A stretch of 64,000 nucleotides of DNA from Balanoglossus misakiensis (taxonomy: Eukaryota; Hemichordata). The notes under the pieces are model-generated. The model saw only the letters and a list, made by a program, of their open reading frames with translations, had not been told where the DNA came from and did no database searches. The DNA lies in contig CM082591.2 of assembly GCA_040954595.2 (NCBI GenBank), positions 7,068,001-7,132,000 of the forward strand, in the 5' to 3' direction. Below, in pieces: positions 15,401 to 24,105 of this stretch; the first letter of the stretch is position 1, and each line of letters starts with the position of its first letter. The position numbers were made by a program, and so were the translations under genes.

Positions 15401-16504
15401 CCGAACACCAGAGACTGAAGAAATAGTTTGGTTTGCAGAGGTGTCTGGTTTATAGAGGTTCTTTCAATATGTGGTTCTATGTCCAAGGGACAGGAAAATG
15501 TGTTCAGTATACAGATTTTCCAGATTAGACAAAGTTCGGTTTAGACAAGTTTTACTGTATAAATAAAAAAAATAAAAAATCTGTTCTTCTCTAGTGGGTT
15601 CCAGTATGTTAGAAGAATTGATGTCATAGGTTGTTTACGAGGGTAGGGGTCACTACCAATAACTTCTAAGCTATTTGGTGTGAAATAAGGAGATTATTCC
15701 AAACAGTAATCAAGGTCAGAATAGTTTATAAGTGCAGAAAGGACAAAGTATAATAAATGAAATACTTACATAACCTTCTTTAGGAGCTGGATTGTAGAAG
15801 ACAACACGACCTTCACTGTCACTGCCTGTCATTGGCATCTTTTCAACACCAGCTATAAATCAGAATAATACAATGCATCAGTTGAATTCTTAAAGTATAT
15901 GAGGTAATTTCTTTCAATCTTGAAAAGGACATTAGCTGTAACTTTTGGCTATTTCCCAGTATTTTTGTTCTATGTACCAAAATCAATTTCTTGTTCTACT
16001 CCAAACATCATGCTAATGTTCACAGTGCTTCACTTGTCAACAATGTCTGTATATGTGTAACAACCATTGTTATTGTTGATATATGAATTCTAGTCAGGAA
16101 TTGAATTCAAATTTTGCACAATAACAACGCTGACTATACATATATAGGTTGTGTTAATAGCTGGATAATGGGCATTTCGTCATATTTCAGGAATTTGAAC
16201 AAGAACCTGCAGTACATACAAAACAAAAATACTGAAAGCAGAGAAAAAAGGAACAGCTCATGGAGCTTTAGAAACTGTCTTTTTAGTCAGAAGTTCGACA
16301 GGGGAAATGAACTCATTTTGACATTTTTCTTCCACATTATTTTGACAGAAAACAAAATCAGCTATAAATTATTCAACATAACTTCATACTTACTTGGTTG
16401 GTAGAATGCCTCAGCTTCACTGGGTATATAGGGAATATGTACAACTCTCTCCGGTAATACTTCCATTGCTGATGGCCTGTCGGCAAGAAAAACAACAAAA
16501 CATT

Positions 16505-16559
<55 letters not shown>

Positions 16560-19500
16560 CATGAAATGGTTATGATTCAATTTCAAGAATATATTTGTCA
16601 GGATTTCCCCATCTATATACAATCAAACCTGTCTACAGTGGCCAGTAAGGGACTTCGCTAAAGTGGCCTCTATAGACAGGTGGTCTTTATAGACAGGTCA
16701 GGTAATTTATTCATGATCTGATATACATGTACATGTACATTGTACATGAACAAATGAATAGTGTCTTTGGTTTGACTTGCCATCAATACGTTTGGCAAGG
16801 GAAACACTAACATGCTAAAATGCTCTAACACACATTTCAGACACACACACTTAATCAGGGACTAAACATTTTCTGCTAAGTTCATTGGTGAAAATGTTCA
16901 GCTCAAGTTGCTGCTACAGACAGGCATGAAACACATCGTGAAATGCTGAGTGACCAGCACTCAAGTGAAAAAGCCAGCAAACAGGTAGACAGGTTTGACT
17001 GCAGTACTTACCATCTTGCAGCATGTTGTGCTCCTTGTTCCTTGGTGAGAGCGTACAAATTACGAGGTTCCCGAAGTCTTGGTACCTGAGAAAGTTGAGA
17101 AGTGGAATTATATAACCACAACTGGACAAAACGTCATGACACATGTATGCAATGCAACATTTTATAAGAATAGTTCATCATATTGCCTACACTCACTATT
17201 TTACTTTATAAGATACTGTATTTCTCCTGAGCGAAGCCCCCCCCCCCCCCCCCAAAGTATAAAGAGGTAAAACTTAAGACTATGTGAAAAATGGCAGGTA
17301 AAAGCCTCAGGTACCCCAAGGGAAATTATGAACTTCAATTTGAATTCAATTTGAGCAATCTGACGGTATATCTTACCATTTTGCCAGCTTCACAGCTGAA
17401 CACCAGCTGAGTTGTCTTATTAAACTCATCTTGAAGTCTTCCTTCTGAAATTCAATCAATGCAGAAACCATTAATAATATAATTGTAGCTAATTGATGAT
17501 TTTTGGACAAACGTTTCTTTGTTTTTATTATTGTGCTTTCACAAAAAGAACATTAGCTGTATCTTTTTGCTTTTTGTTTTATGTACCAAATGCAATTTCT
17601 TGTACTCCAAACAGCATGCTAATATACCCAGTACTCCACTTGTCAACATAGCCTGTATGTGTGTATGAACATTTGTGGCATATTTTTAATGCGAACTTAC
17701 AACTCTTTTACAAACAGTTTACCATCATCCATGTATCCAAGTTCGAAATTGCTAACAAAAAATATATGTCTACCACTTCATTGTTCATAATCTTGACAAG
17801 GTCAAGGCCTTGGGACCTCAAATGTTATCATCTGCCAGAGTATGAATGCAACACGCTTGAACTTAATTGGCCAAACCAAAACCATAAATAATCTTTGTCA
17901 ATATGTAAAATTCAATTGTCAGATAAACACAAATTGTGTGTTTAATGAAGCCCTTTTCAGATATAACTTTTATGTCTAAGTCTCTGCATTTAATATCTTT
18001 CAACGTTGACTTCTAAAAATTGCATGAGTAGCTAAAAATACAATTTAATATTTTAGATTTTATCTAGCCGGTGTTATTATTTATCAACATACATGTATGC
18101 AATATGCTTAAAGTTGGTAATCTCACCTATAAAATCATGCAACTAAATGTGCCAGCCTACAGCTTGTGGATATTAATACAATAATTTGCACATTAATTGA
18201 TATTCTTTTGAAGAACTTTTCGTAAAATTCAAAGCACTAATAAACATGTCACATTAAAATTCAGTATTTATCTCGTTGGTGTCGCAAGAATGTCAATTTT
18301 TAAGTTACTATGTACGTTCATGTTTGTGGTCCCAATCCTTTCCTGTATGCCCCTAAGAAACAGACTACAGAGTCAACACAATAGACATTGTTAGAGCATT
18401 ACCCTTTAGGGACACTGGCATTTGCTCCATAGAATTTGACGACCACAGATTACAATAGGAAAGCCGCCCGCTGGGTATGTTTCATTGTCCTCAAACACTT
18501 CAAATGACAATTGCTTTGGGAAATGAGACGTCTCTTTTATGTCCATGAGGGCTTTGTTACCTTTGCCGAGACAAATTTGTTCTGGGTTCTGTCTGGCTGT
18601 GAATTTTCATTGCTGCTCCAAACCAGACATTTTCAACCCAATACAAACTGGAATCTGTGGCATGTTTTTAGTGAATCCTTACTCATTAATTTCAATGTCT
18701 AGCAGGTAATCAAGGCCAAAATTCGGCTAGTTATACTTTGCGAAACAACAAAACAGCGAAACGAAACAGCGAAACGACGAAACCATTATTAAAATAGGGG
18801 CCAGTCATCAAGACGGTGACGTATTATTATTTTAAAAGTTTCCAAATAAGTTCCTGGTCTGCGGCCTGGTACTAGTGGTTGCGCGCCAAAAAAGAATCCC
18901 GCCCCAAAAGGTCAATGTACGAGTATATTCACAGGGCTAAGGATTAGTTGAAACAAAGCAGTAGTGTCCGTAATAGAAGCTTTCGAGGGTCAAACACTGA
19001 TGGGGGGTAAGAGTAGTAGTTATATATAGAAACACATGTAACTCACACAACACAGTATCATTGTCGAAATTTCTTTATTATCTTAATTGCAATTCATGCC
19101 TCCCCGCCTTGTGGTATTTAAGGAAATAGTGTCAGTTGCTGCCGCATTTTGAGGTTTCGATCTGTTGTGGTTTCGTTGTGCGCGCGCGTATATTCACTGT
19201 GTATATGTAGCAGTTTGGCATGAATCGTTTGCGCGCACACGACGTCGACTCTACCACTACATAGTACCAGGCCGCAGACCAGGAACTGGCGACCCGCCGT
19301 TTGTTTCCAACGCCAAATTCTAATGTTGAATTTCCGAGAAAACAATTTATCTGACCTGTAGTTTTCTTGGCTCGCTTACGTTTTAATTTGGAAACTTTAA
19401 AAAAAATCATACGCCACCGTCTTGATGACTGGCCCCTATTTTAATAATGGTTTCGTCGTTTCGCTGTTTCGTTGTTTCGCAAAGTATAACTAGCCCCAAA

Positions 19501-22500
19501 ATTCAAAACCCCATTTGCAACGCACGACCTCCCAATTTTGACTTTATGTTGTATTTGCAACTTTCGAAGTAGCATTTTCAACACACATATTAGCATTTCA
19601 CAACTTCAGATTGGCATGTTAAACAATCAAATCCACAGTTCGCTACTACTCAAAAGCTCAAGATCCCATAGTATGATAGTAGTACTGTAGTTAGTGGCAA
19701 GTTTGTTAGGGGGGTCCATAGCAATAGTTACCGGAAAGTTTATTTCTAAATCACTTGTTGTATCAGTGAATTAATTTTTGGACAATGTGAAGTTGAGTTT
19801 GTTCACACCCACGTCTATGGTAGTTTACTGCATGATTTTGACCACCCTGACAGAGAAATACTGTAAAACGGGAAATTTTCATGACAGGAAATGTTTGCGA
19901 TATCAAAAGAGGCAACTGTTACGCGATGATTAATTTTCACGTTCTCGTATTTCACTGCAATTTCCTGTTTTATGATAGATTTAAAACATAACTGTGAGAG
20001 TCTTGCAGTTGAACACTGTTGAGATGTATCAGGGCTTGCGTTCATGTCTATTTCTTGCATTTGCACACAAAAATACAATGCTTGCAAATATTTTGTCACG
20101 GCACCTTCCGACGAGGAGAGATCCACTTAGACAAGATAAGCAAATCATTGAGACACATTACCTGGATCAAATTTGTCTTTCAAAGCTTGATTTTCGTATT
20201 CTGTTTCTGATTCGTTGTCACTGACATTGTAATCATGCGTGCGTTCCCAGTCTTCAAACACAGACACACTTGTTCGATATCCTTCGTTGCGACCTGTCAG
20301 ACATCAAAAGCAACAGTTTATATATTATAAAAACACTCATCTATACCTGTAAATATACAACAACTGTGTCCTCCCCAGGAATTTCTGATAAAATATTGGC
20401 TAATTTGCATGACAAAATAGATACTTGTTTCTATTGACCGCAAATTTTTATTTCCAATATTAAGAGATAAACAATCGAAAGTTGCTTCAGCAAAATAAAA
20501 GAAAAAGTTTAAGACTTCGATTTTTGAGGAGCATACTACCTTAAAATGAGATTTGGCAGAGAAAATAGACATTTACAGTAAGAAAAACGTATTCAAATCT
20601 TACCTGTATAATATCCATAGTGTCTGAGATGATTACGCATAAAGCTCTCATAGGGATTCTGAAAAAAAAAATAATACAAATTGTCAATTGTGATACACTT
20701 AGCACATCAGTTGAATCTATCTTAACAGGGGCACATTTACATGTACATGTTTGTAAATTTTCACTTTATTTTCAGTATTTTTGTTCTGTGTACCATGTAA
20801 TTTCCTTTTCTACTCCAAACAGCATGCTAATTTAACCAGTACTGCACTTGTCAACATACATGTAGCCTGTATGTGTTTAGCGGTCATTGTTTTATAATAA
20901 ATGTTCTAATTGTTGACAAATGAATTCTAGTCCAGACTAGAATACAAATTTCGCACAATAACTATACTGACAACATATACATAGGATTAGGTTGAGTTAA
21001 TAAGCTGGATACAAGACATTTCTTCATGTTTCAGGAATTTGAACAAGAACCTGCAGTAGATACAGAAAACAAAATTTCGGAAAATATAGCGTAAAGTTAC
21101 AACTAATGGACCATTAATTCTTTCAATCTCTTCTCTGCTGAATACAAATATCTCAATTTTATTTTAAATTAATGGACCTATATCACTTTCCTACAAGCGT
21201 AACACACCATTAGTTTCAAGGAGTTTATATGGTAGCCTAGAATCCTATTCAACAAATTGTTTGCATTGCATAAATTTATGGAGTCATACGATAGTGTACC
21301 AGCCAGAGGAATTTATACTTGAGAACAACCATTTGAAATGACCTGTAGGCAAAAAACAAACACTTGAAATACAAAAGATTTAGCATTTCATGAACTAATG
21401 AATTTATGATGGTGCAGTACAAAGTACACGGCCCCTAGGTTACAACTATTGTAATTGATCTTTTAACCTTTTCCATGGTAACCAACTATGATAAAGTGAA
21501 ATATTGAGTTAATACTGTGCAGAGGGTCTTGTTGACATTGAACTGTTTGTTTTAATGCGTATTGATTATTGCAAGGTAAACTGTTCAATTGAAGCCTTCA
21601 ATAGTACAATGTAACTCTAACTTTTAGCTATTTTTCAGTATTTTTCTCCTATATAGACCAATTTCTTGTTGTACTCTGGATAGCTTTTTGGAATATCTAG
21701 TAGTTTCTCAACAAAGCCTGTATTTGAGTAGGGGTCATTGTTATTGTTGACAAATGATTTCAAGTCCTGAATTCAATTTTCAACAATAACATTGAAATGC
21801 AATCAAGATTACTACTGAACCAGTTTTAGGAGGTGGGAATTTGACCAAGTGGTTTTGTGTGTGGACTTGCTTATCTGAATTGGGTATTGTATATCCGGAT
21901 TCAAATCCTGTAAAATACAAGTTGATGATCAATGATCATGACAATTGCTTTATAGTAACCTCTTCACCACCATGGTTAAGTCCAAACCCATTGTTTTCTA
22001 TGGTAAGGATTGACCTCTATAGAGGGAACTGGGCCGAAAGGGTTAAACAATTCAAAATGGTCACTAAAAGAAGTACAAAGCCTAGTTGTTGATACAATCA
22101 AACCATGAACATAATTTTAACTTTGTTGGGTGAATTTCAGAACTTAAGTTAAGTGTTTTGTGATTTAACAATTTTCCATATTTATCAAAATCTGGATGAA
22201 TCATAGAAATAATTATGGTACTCTTTAATACATCATTAACATTACCTTCACAGACCAAAGCAAACATATCTATTTCATTAAATTTAATTAATAAACAGTT
22301 GCAATGTCACAGTTTGTGTTCATTCATCTCCACCACTTTACTTCTTGTTTATTTGTTGGTTGTGTGTTGTGGAAGTATTGCTTTTCTGTATTTGCTTTCT
22401 CTATTTTTCATGTAGAAAAAATTAATTCATAAAGACGTGTGCGCATTAAACTTCTCACAGAACTTGTCGATGTGTGACGTACAATGACGCAATGTATTTG

Positions 22501-22597
22501 CAAATCACTGACTCGCAGCTATCTTCATGAAGTTGAAATTATTACTTACCATTTCATATTCTAAATCACGTTCCGGTTTGTACGGATTTCCCGGCAT
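363..22597 (-). CDS. AGBL2/3: Cytosolic carboxypeptidase 2/3-like (M14 family tubulin deglutamylase), 23 exons, 3' end off window
   Basis: Exons read on the minus strand, all phase-compatible with GT-AG junctions: 22597-22550, 20658-20604, 20293-20162, 17444-17377, 17085-17012, 16476-16394, 15852-15770, 14728-14595, 13740-13608, 11320-11199, 10771-10651, 10138-10001, 9119-9009, 8516-8347, 7743-7584, 7104-7003, 6480-6355, 4250-4114, 3702-3636, 2821-2669, 2186-2067, 1680-1614, 506-363. That gives 849 codons plus one base; the last donor is intact, so the gene continues left. The family removes glutamates from tubulin tails in cilia. Visible M14 features: HPGE zinc ligands His409/Glu412, NPDGV and the NYR/RDLNR substrate-binding block (residues 449-469), DLHGHS with the third ligand His505, and catalytic Glu578 just before ATFCGS. 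The N-terminal CCP domain spans about residues 180-395 (ESRFESGNL motif near 211). A Ser-rich STSGSDSS segment and a basic KKKK tail resemble AGBL2/AGBL3; I cannot separate the two paralogues. Confidence 0.93.
565..850. mobile_element. MITE-like element with about 75-bp inverted arms
   Basis: The left arm (565-645) and right arm (776-850) are imperfect reverse complements, including TTTTGGAAGGG and CCTCTTTA-type blocks and GGCCTCGTTTT. A related half-copy is at 53345-53410 and a terminal fragment at about 55828. No coding capacity. It lies in an intron of the carboxypeptidase gene. Confidence 0.7.
1124..1233. mobile_element. Short palindromic element (GAGGTTATTACGA arms)
   Basis: AGGTTATTACGAGGACATTAGCGC on one side is answered by GCGCTAATGTCC and CGTAATAACCT on the other. 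The centre is CG-rich, unlike its AT-rich flanks. Confidence 0.55.
1964..2056. mobile_element. About 93-bp mini inverted-repeat element, TTAA ends
   Basis: It begins TTAACCCTTTCACC and ends with the reverse complement. The core contains a block reading TTAGAGGTCCAACTTTACCA. Related copies lie at 7386-7478, 21955-22046, 55206-55290 (one end diverged) and 55721-55813. It has no coding capacity. TTAA at both ends suggests mobilisation by a piggyBac-type transposase (inference). Confidence 0.65.
3036..3522. repeat. (TACA)n microsatellite, interrupted
   Basis: Nearly 490 bases of tandem TACA, broken by repeated GAAATACA and CAGACAGA variants. It lies in the intron between the exons at 2669-2821 and 3636-3702. 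The long open frames across it on both strands are a by-product of the absence of stops in the repeat. Confidence 0.97.
4313..4526. mobile_element. MITE-like element with ACTGTAAAAC / GTTTTACAGT-type ends
   Basis: The left end is ATATACTGTAAAACGTGAAA; the right end is TTTACATTTTACAGTAT. Internal GAAATTTTCGCG blocks recur inverted. Related copies occur near 14387-14540 and 19857-19977. Non-coding, in an intron. Confidence 0.65.
4634..4985. mobile_element. Copy of a dispersed ~340-bp element (family A)
   Basis: A family with the shared landmarks TTTCTTGTTCTACTCCAAAC, CATTGTTATTGTTGAC, TGAATTCTAGTC and GCACAATAACAA, with inverted subterminal ends (GCTGTAA and TTTTCAGTA blocks on both sides). 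Further copies are at 8615-8965, 15931-16265 and 20735-21112, with partial copies at 2835-2925, 17541-17690 and 21605-21835. All lie within introns of the carboxypeptidase gene. No open reading frame is conserved. Confidence 0.75.
5285..5465. repeat. Palindromic repeat of the AGACAGGT / ACCTGTCTAT type
   Basis: The stretch contains several inverted ATAAAGGCCAC / GTGGCC and TATAGACAGGTTTGACTG blocks, which also occur at 16620-16700. It is probably the end of a small DNA transposon. Intronic. Confidence 0.5.
5964..6296. mobile_element. MITE copy (family B, ~340 bp)
   Basis: About 330 bases matching 10261-10606 along nearly the whole length (shared CATTCAACGCATTCAAATA, TTTTGTCCCTT, CATTGACTGTA). 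Ends form an inverted repeat around GTCTTATG.GCATGTG and CATAAGACGATTGTCGCTCTTTAA-type sequence. It lies next to the exon at 6355-6480. Confidence 0.75.
7003..9119 (-). CDS. Catalytic exons of the CCP2/3-like gene (zinc site and active-site Glu)
   Basis: Four exons (9119-9009, 8516-8347, 7743-7584, 7104-7003) carry all the M14 catalytic positions: the HxxE pair in the first, the NPDGV and arginine block in the second, the DLHGH histidine in the third and the catalytic Glu as the last codon of the fourth. All are open and spliced in phase, so the enzyme looks catalytically competent. One oddity: after SFPSV the family normally has a WYTRN-type stretch (established pattern); here the residues are CHCKLL, with two cysteines and apparently one residue fewer. 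Confidence 0.92.
7386..7478. mobile_element. Mini TTAA element, second copy
   Basis: Same core as the element at 1964-2056 but in the opposite orientation: the block AAGGTTGGACCTCTAAAGAG is the complement of the other copy. Ends TTAACC / GGGTTAA. Confidence 0.6.
7800..8346. other. Intron with a G-run and an inverted-repeat element
   Basis: A run of G lies near 8052-8065. The stretch 8080-8300 has inverted arms around CATTTCCAGATGACAGGCAA and TTGCCCGTCATCTGAAAATG. A diverged copy lies inverted at 54890-55145 (shared GACGTCATTTGATATC and CATCTGGAAAT). Non-coding. Confidence 0.6.
8615..8965. mobile_element. Copy of the dispersed family A element
   Basis: It carries the family landmarks CATTGTTATTGTTGACAAAT, GAATTCTAGTCCGGA and GCACAATAACAATGCTGACT. 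It lies between the exons at 8347-8516 and 9009-9119. Confidence 0.7.
9127..9451. repeat. Minisatellite, ~32-bp unit, about 10 copies
   Basis: A tandem unit TTTTGAGAAATTGA + TGTTTCCGATTAATGAA repeats with point changes (ATTGAACG, GAATAACG, ATTGATCA). It begins eight bases upstream of the exon at 9009-9119, inside the intron near the acceptor. Confidence 0.92.
10001..14728 (-). CDS. N-terminal CCP-specific domain exons of the carboxypeptidase
   Basis: Five exons (14728-14595, 13740-13608, 11320-11199, 10771-10651, 10138-10001) encode the beta-sandwich domain that precedes the peptidase domain in cytosolic carboxypeptidases. Recognisable landmarks are [10 protein letters not shown], a Trp-Tyr-rich YYFRVNN strand, [38 protein letters not shown], and [12 protein letters not shown] with [12 protein letters not shown]. 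Introns between them hold inverted-repeat elements described separately. Confidence 0.92.
10261..10606. mobile_element. MITE copy (family B), the better-preserved one
   Basis: The ends are TTAAAGGCCGATGATCATCT and AGGTGATCATCGCTCTTTAA, an imperfect inverted repeat of about 30 bases. The body matches 5964-6296, and a terminal fragment is at 54249-54300. Non-coding. Confidence 0.8.
11606..12546. mobile_element. 941-bp non-autonomous DNA transposon, TA target duplication
   Basis: CCGTATATTCTCACAAATAA at the left end is mirrored by TTATTTGTGAGAATATACGG at the right end, continuing through AGCGCCAC / GTGGCGCT, with TA on each side (11604-11605 and 12547-12548). No transposase frame is seen in the interior, though the GGCGCCA motif recurs near both ends. 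A TA duplication fits the Tc1/mariner/pogo superfamily (inference). Confidence 0.85.
12549..13600. other. Intron interior without recognised content
   Basis: AT-rich sequence between the TA-flanked element and the exon at 13608-13740. I see no exon-like open frame with splice sites, no long repeat and no inverted ends. Confidence 0.5.
13864..14040. repeat. Dispersed repeat shared with 63230-63400
   Basis: A block of about 175 bases recurs at 63230-63400, with shared GACTCAGCATTTT, CAAAATAGAGC and TTTTATTTGACC.ATGAATTTAT. In the 63-kb copy the ends GGTCACCGC and GCGGTGACC are inverted, as in a small DNA transposon. Confidence 0.6.
14821..15155. mobile_element. 335-bp near-perfect palindrome
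   Basis: Two arms of about 160 bases are reverse complements from AAGGGAGAAAGTCTCTCTCT at the left to the matching AGAGACTTTGTCCCTTT at the right, meeting near 14985 at AATAAATGGTATACACCAAT. A half-copy is at about 23250-23495, next to the (TC)n tract. Transcripts could fold into a long hairpin. It lies in an intron. Confidence 0.85.
15383..15557. mobile_element. 175-bp MITE with CAGTAAAACC-type ends, TA duplication
   Basis: TA then CAGTAAAACCTGTCTAAACC at the left; CGGTTTAGACAAGTTTTACTG then TA at the right. The inverted ends are about 25 bases. TA duplications and CAG...CTG termini are typical of pogo/Tigger-derived elements (established pattern). Confidence 0.75.
15931..16265. mobile_element. 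Copy of the dispersed family A element
   Basis: The most complete copy by eye, from GCTGTAACTTTTGGC through TTTCTTGTTCTACTCC to GAACCTGCAGTACATAC. The subterminal blocks are inverted. Intronic. Confidence 0.75.
16501..16559. repeat. (ATTT)n microsatellite
   Basis: About 14 tandem ATTT units, just upstream of the exon at 16394-16476 in the gene's direction. Confidence 0.95.
17445..18720. other. Intron between carboxypeptidase exons 3 and 4, left part
   Basis: A partial family A repeat lies at 17541-17690. The rest is AT-rich with no exon-like segment or repeat that I can recognise. Confidence 0.5.
18725..19495. mobile_element. Foldback element, ~110-bp inverted ends, 9-bp target duplication (Mutator-like)
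   Basis: The ends GGCTAGTTATACTTTGCGAA and TTCGCAAAGTATAACTAGCC continue as inverted copies through a purine-rich GAAACAGCGAAAC stretch and GGGGCCAGTCATCAAGACGG. Direct copies of CCAAAATTC flank it (18716-18724 and 19496-19504). Inside are further inverted pieces (CTGGTCTGCGGCCTGGTACTA and its partner near 19262-19290). Long inverted ends with a 9-bp duplication are the hallmark of Mutator-like elements (established); no transposase is present. Confidence 0.85.
20735..21112. mobile_element. Copy of the dispersed family A element
   Basis: It shares GAATTCTAGTCCAGACTAGA, GCACAATAACTATACTGACA and the GAACCTGCAGTAGATACA end with the other copies. It lies in the first half of the intron between exons 1 and 2. 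Confidence 0.7.
21113..22540. other. First intron of the carboxypeptidase gene
   Basis: It holds a partial family A copy (21605-21835) and a mini TTAA element (21955-22046). The remainder is AT-rich, without splice-bounded open frames. Confidence 0.5.
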
Positions 22598-23257
22598 TTT
22601 ACTGTCTTATCAGAGTATAATCCATGAAGAGATTAACTGTCACAGGCCACCACCAGCACCGTCCCTCCTGATGCGAAAGATGGTGGTTGTTACATACATG
22701 TACCAATGTCACTTTTGTCAGTACTAATACTATGTACAAGATGTTGAAGTGTTTTGGCAATGTAAATATTCCCCACGGAGCGACTTGAACGAGCACTATT
22801 AAAAACTGCAATGTATTTCCGGATCGGACAGTAAACCTCTGCGAAGTAGGCCGTAGAGACAGCAACAGCGCTAGACGACACCACGAATCGGCGAAAGCAT
22901 TCGTGAAGTTGACACTGGGCTCCGGTGCAAGTTCTGTCCTAGTCCGTTGGGATAAACCCACGCATCCTCCGTTTCCCAAGTACGCCTAACACCAGCGCAC
23001 GACAGAAAGTACCTGTTAGCAATCGAGCGGGTTCAATATCTTCAAATGCGTCCTCATTTTATCAAATAGCGTCCCAGTTCCAACGTTTGACCGAACTCAC
23101 AGCTCACCAACTGGTATGTGTTTATCCAGAATCCGCCATCTTGAATTTCAACTGGAGGCGACTTGGAAACCGTGCATAACAACCAGATCTCAAGGGACCG
23201 TCAATAGGGGGCGCAGTTGCACAAGAGCAAGGTCATTGAGAAACGGTCAAAGGGACA

Positions 23258-23342
<85 letters not shown>

Positions 23343-24105
23343 TGTCCCTTTCCCATTAATTATGTGTGATATAAGTCACAGCTTATGTTTATATTCTACA
23401 TGTGGATATATAGTGAATCAACGTTCGACCACACACAACTTCCATCCCTCTTATAGACACGAGTGTGAAAATCTCGCCAAAATGAATAAAGGGTAGAGAC
23501 CGATTATAATGTACATTGTAACACTATTGCAATGAAACTAGGAACATACAGGTAACCTTTGACTTGAAGAGGTGTCCTGACTAGCCAACGTCATAAACGG
23601 GTCACCAGGATAGTTGAGAAGGGGGTTAAAATCTGACACTATGTCAGGGGGATCTTAATTTGATTGAAATCAGCATAGGGTTGGCGGTTCTCTGGGTCCG
23701 AGGACAGAACAGAACAGCAAAGGATCAGCAAAGGTAAAGATCGAGCCAACCCTACATTAGTATTACACATTCGATCCGACGACAGCCCGTGGAGTATACT
23801 GTATGTGCAAACCAAAAACAAGCCCAGATGATAAAGTTGTTTGTAAATTTTATTTTGTGGGGAAATAATTATATTGTTGGAAGCATAGACACAGTGATCC
23901 TTTGGAAGCAGCGAAAGATACTAAATATTGAATTGTTGCTTATTTAGATAATAATAGGGTAAGTCATTAGAACAAGCATATAGGCCTATTCCTCATGTTT
24001 TTCTCAAATGCAGTGCAAATTAACAGTTACTGGATTGCATTTTTCACTAAATATGGGCAGTCTCGCTACATTAAATAGCTTTTGGCCGCCTAGATTATTT
24101 ACGAA
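22598..24105. other. 5' flank of the carboxypeptidase gene; (TC)n tract and half-palindrome repeat
   Basis: The segment 22700-23250 is richer in CpG than the introns, as expected for a promoter region (inference). A (TC)n tract occupies 23261-23336, followed to about 23495 by half of the palindromic element found at 14821-15155. The ORF on the minus strand at 22599-22979 has no recognisable protein similarity and overlaps this flank. Nothing further is recognised up to the satellite. Confidence 0.5.
23261..23336. repeat. (TC)n microsatellite
   Basis: About 38 uninterrupted TC dinucleotides, grown out of the TCTCTCTC end of a palindromic-element half-copy. Confidence 0.97.

Noticed and set aside
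22599-22979. 126-codon minus-strand open frame upstream of the carboxypeptidase start
   Set aside because: No recognisable domain; it ends just upstream of the true first exon and is most likely 5' flank.
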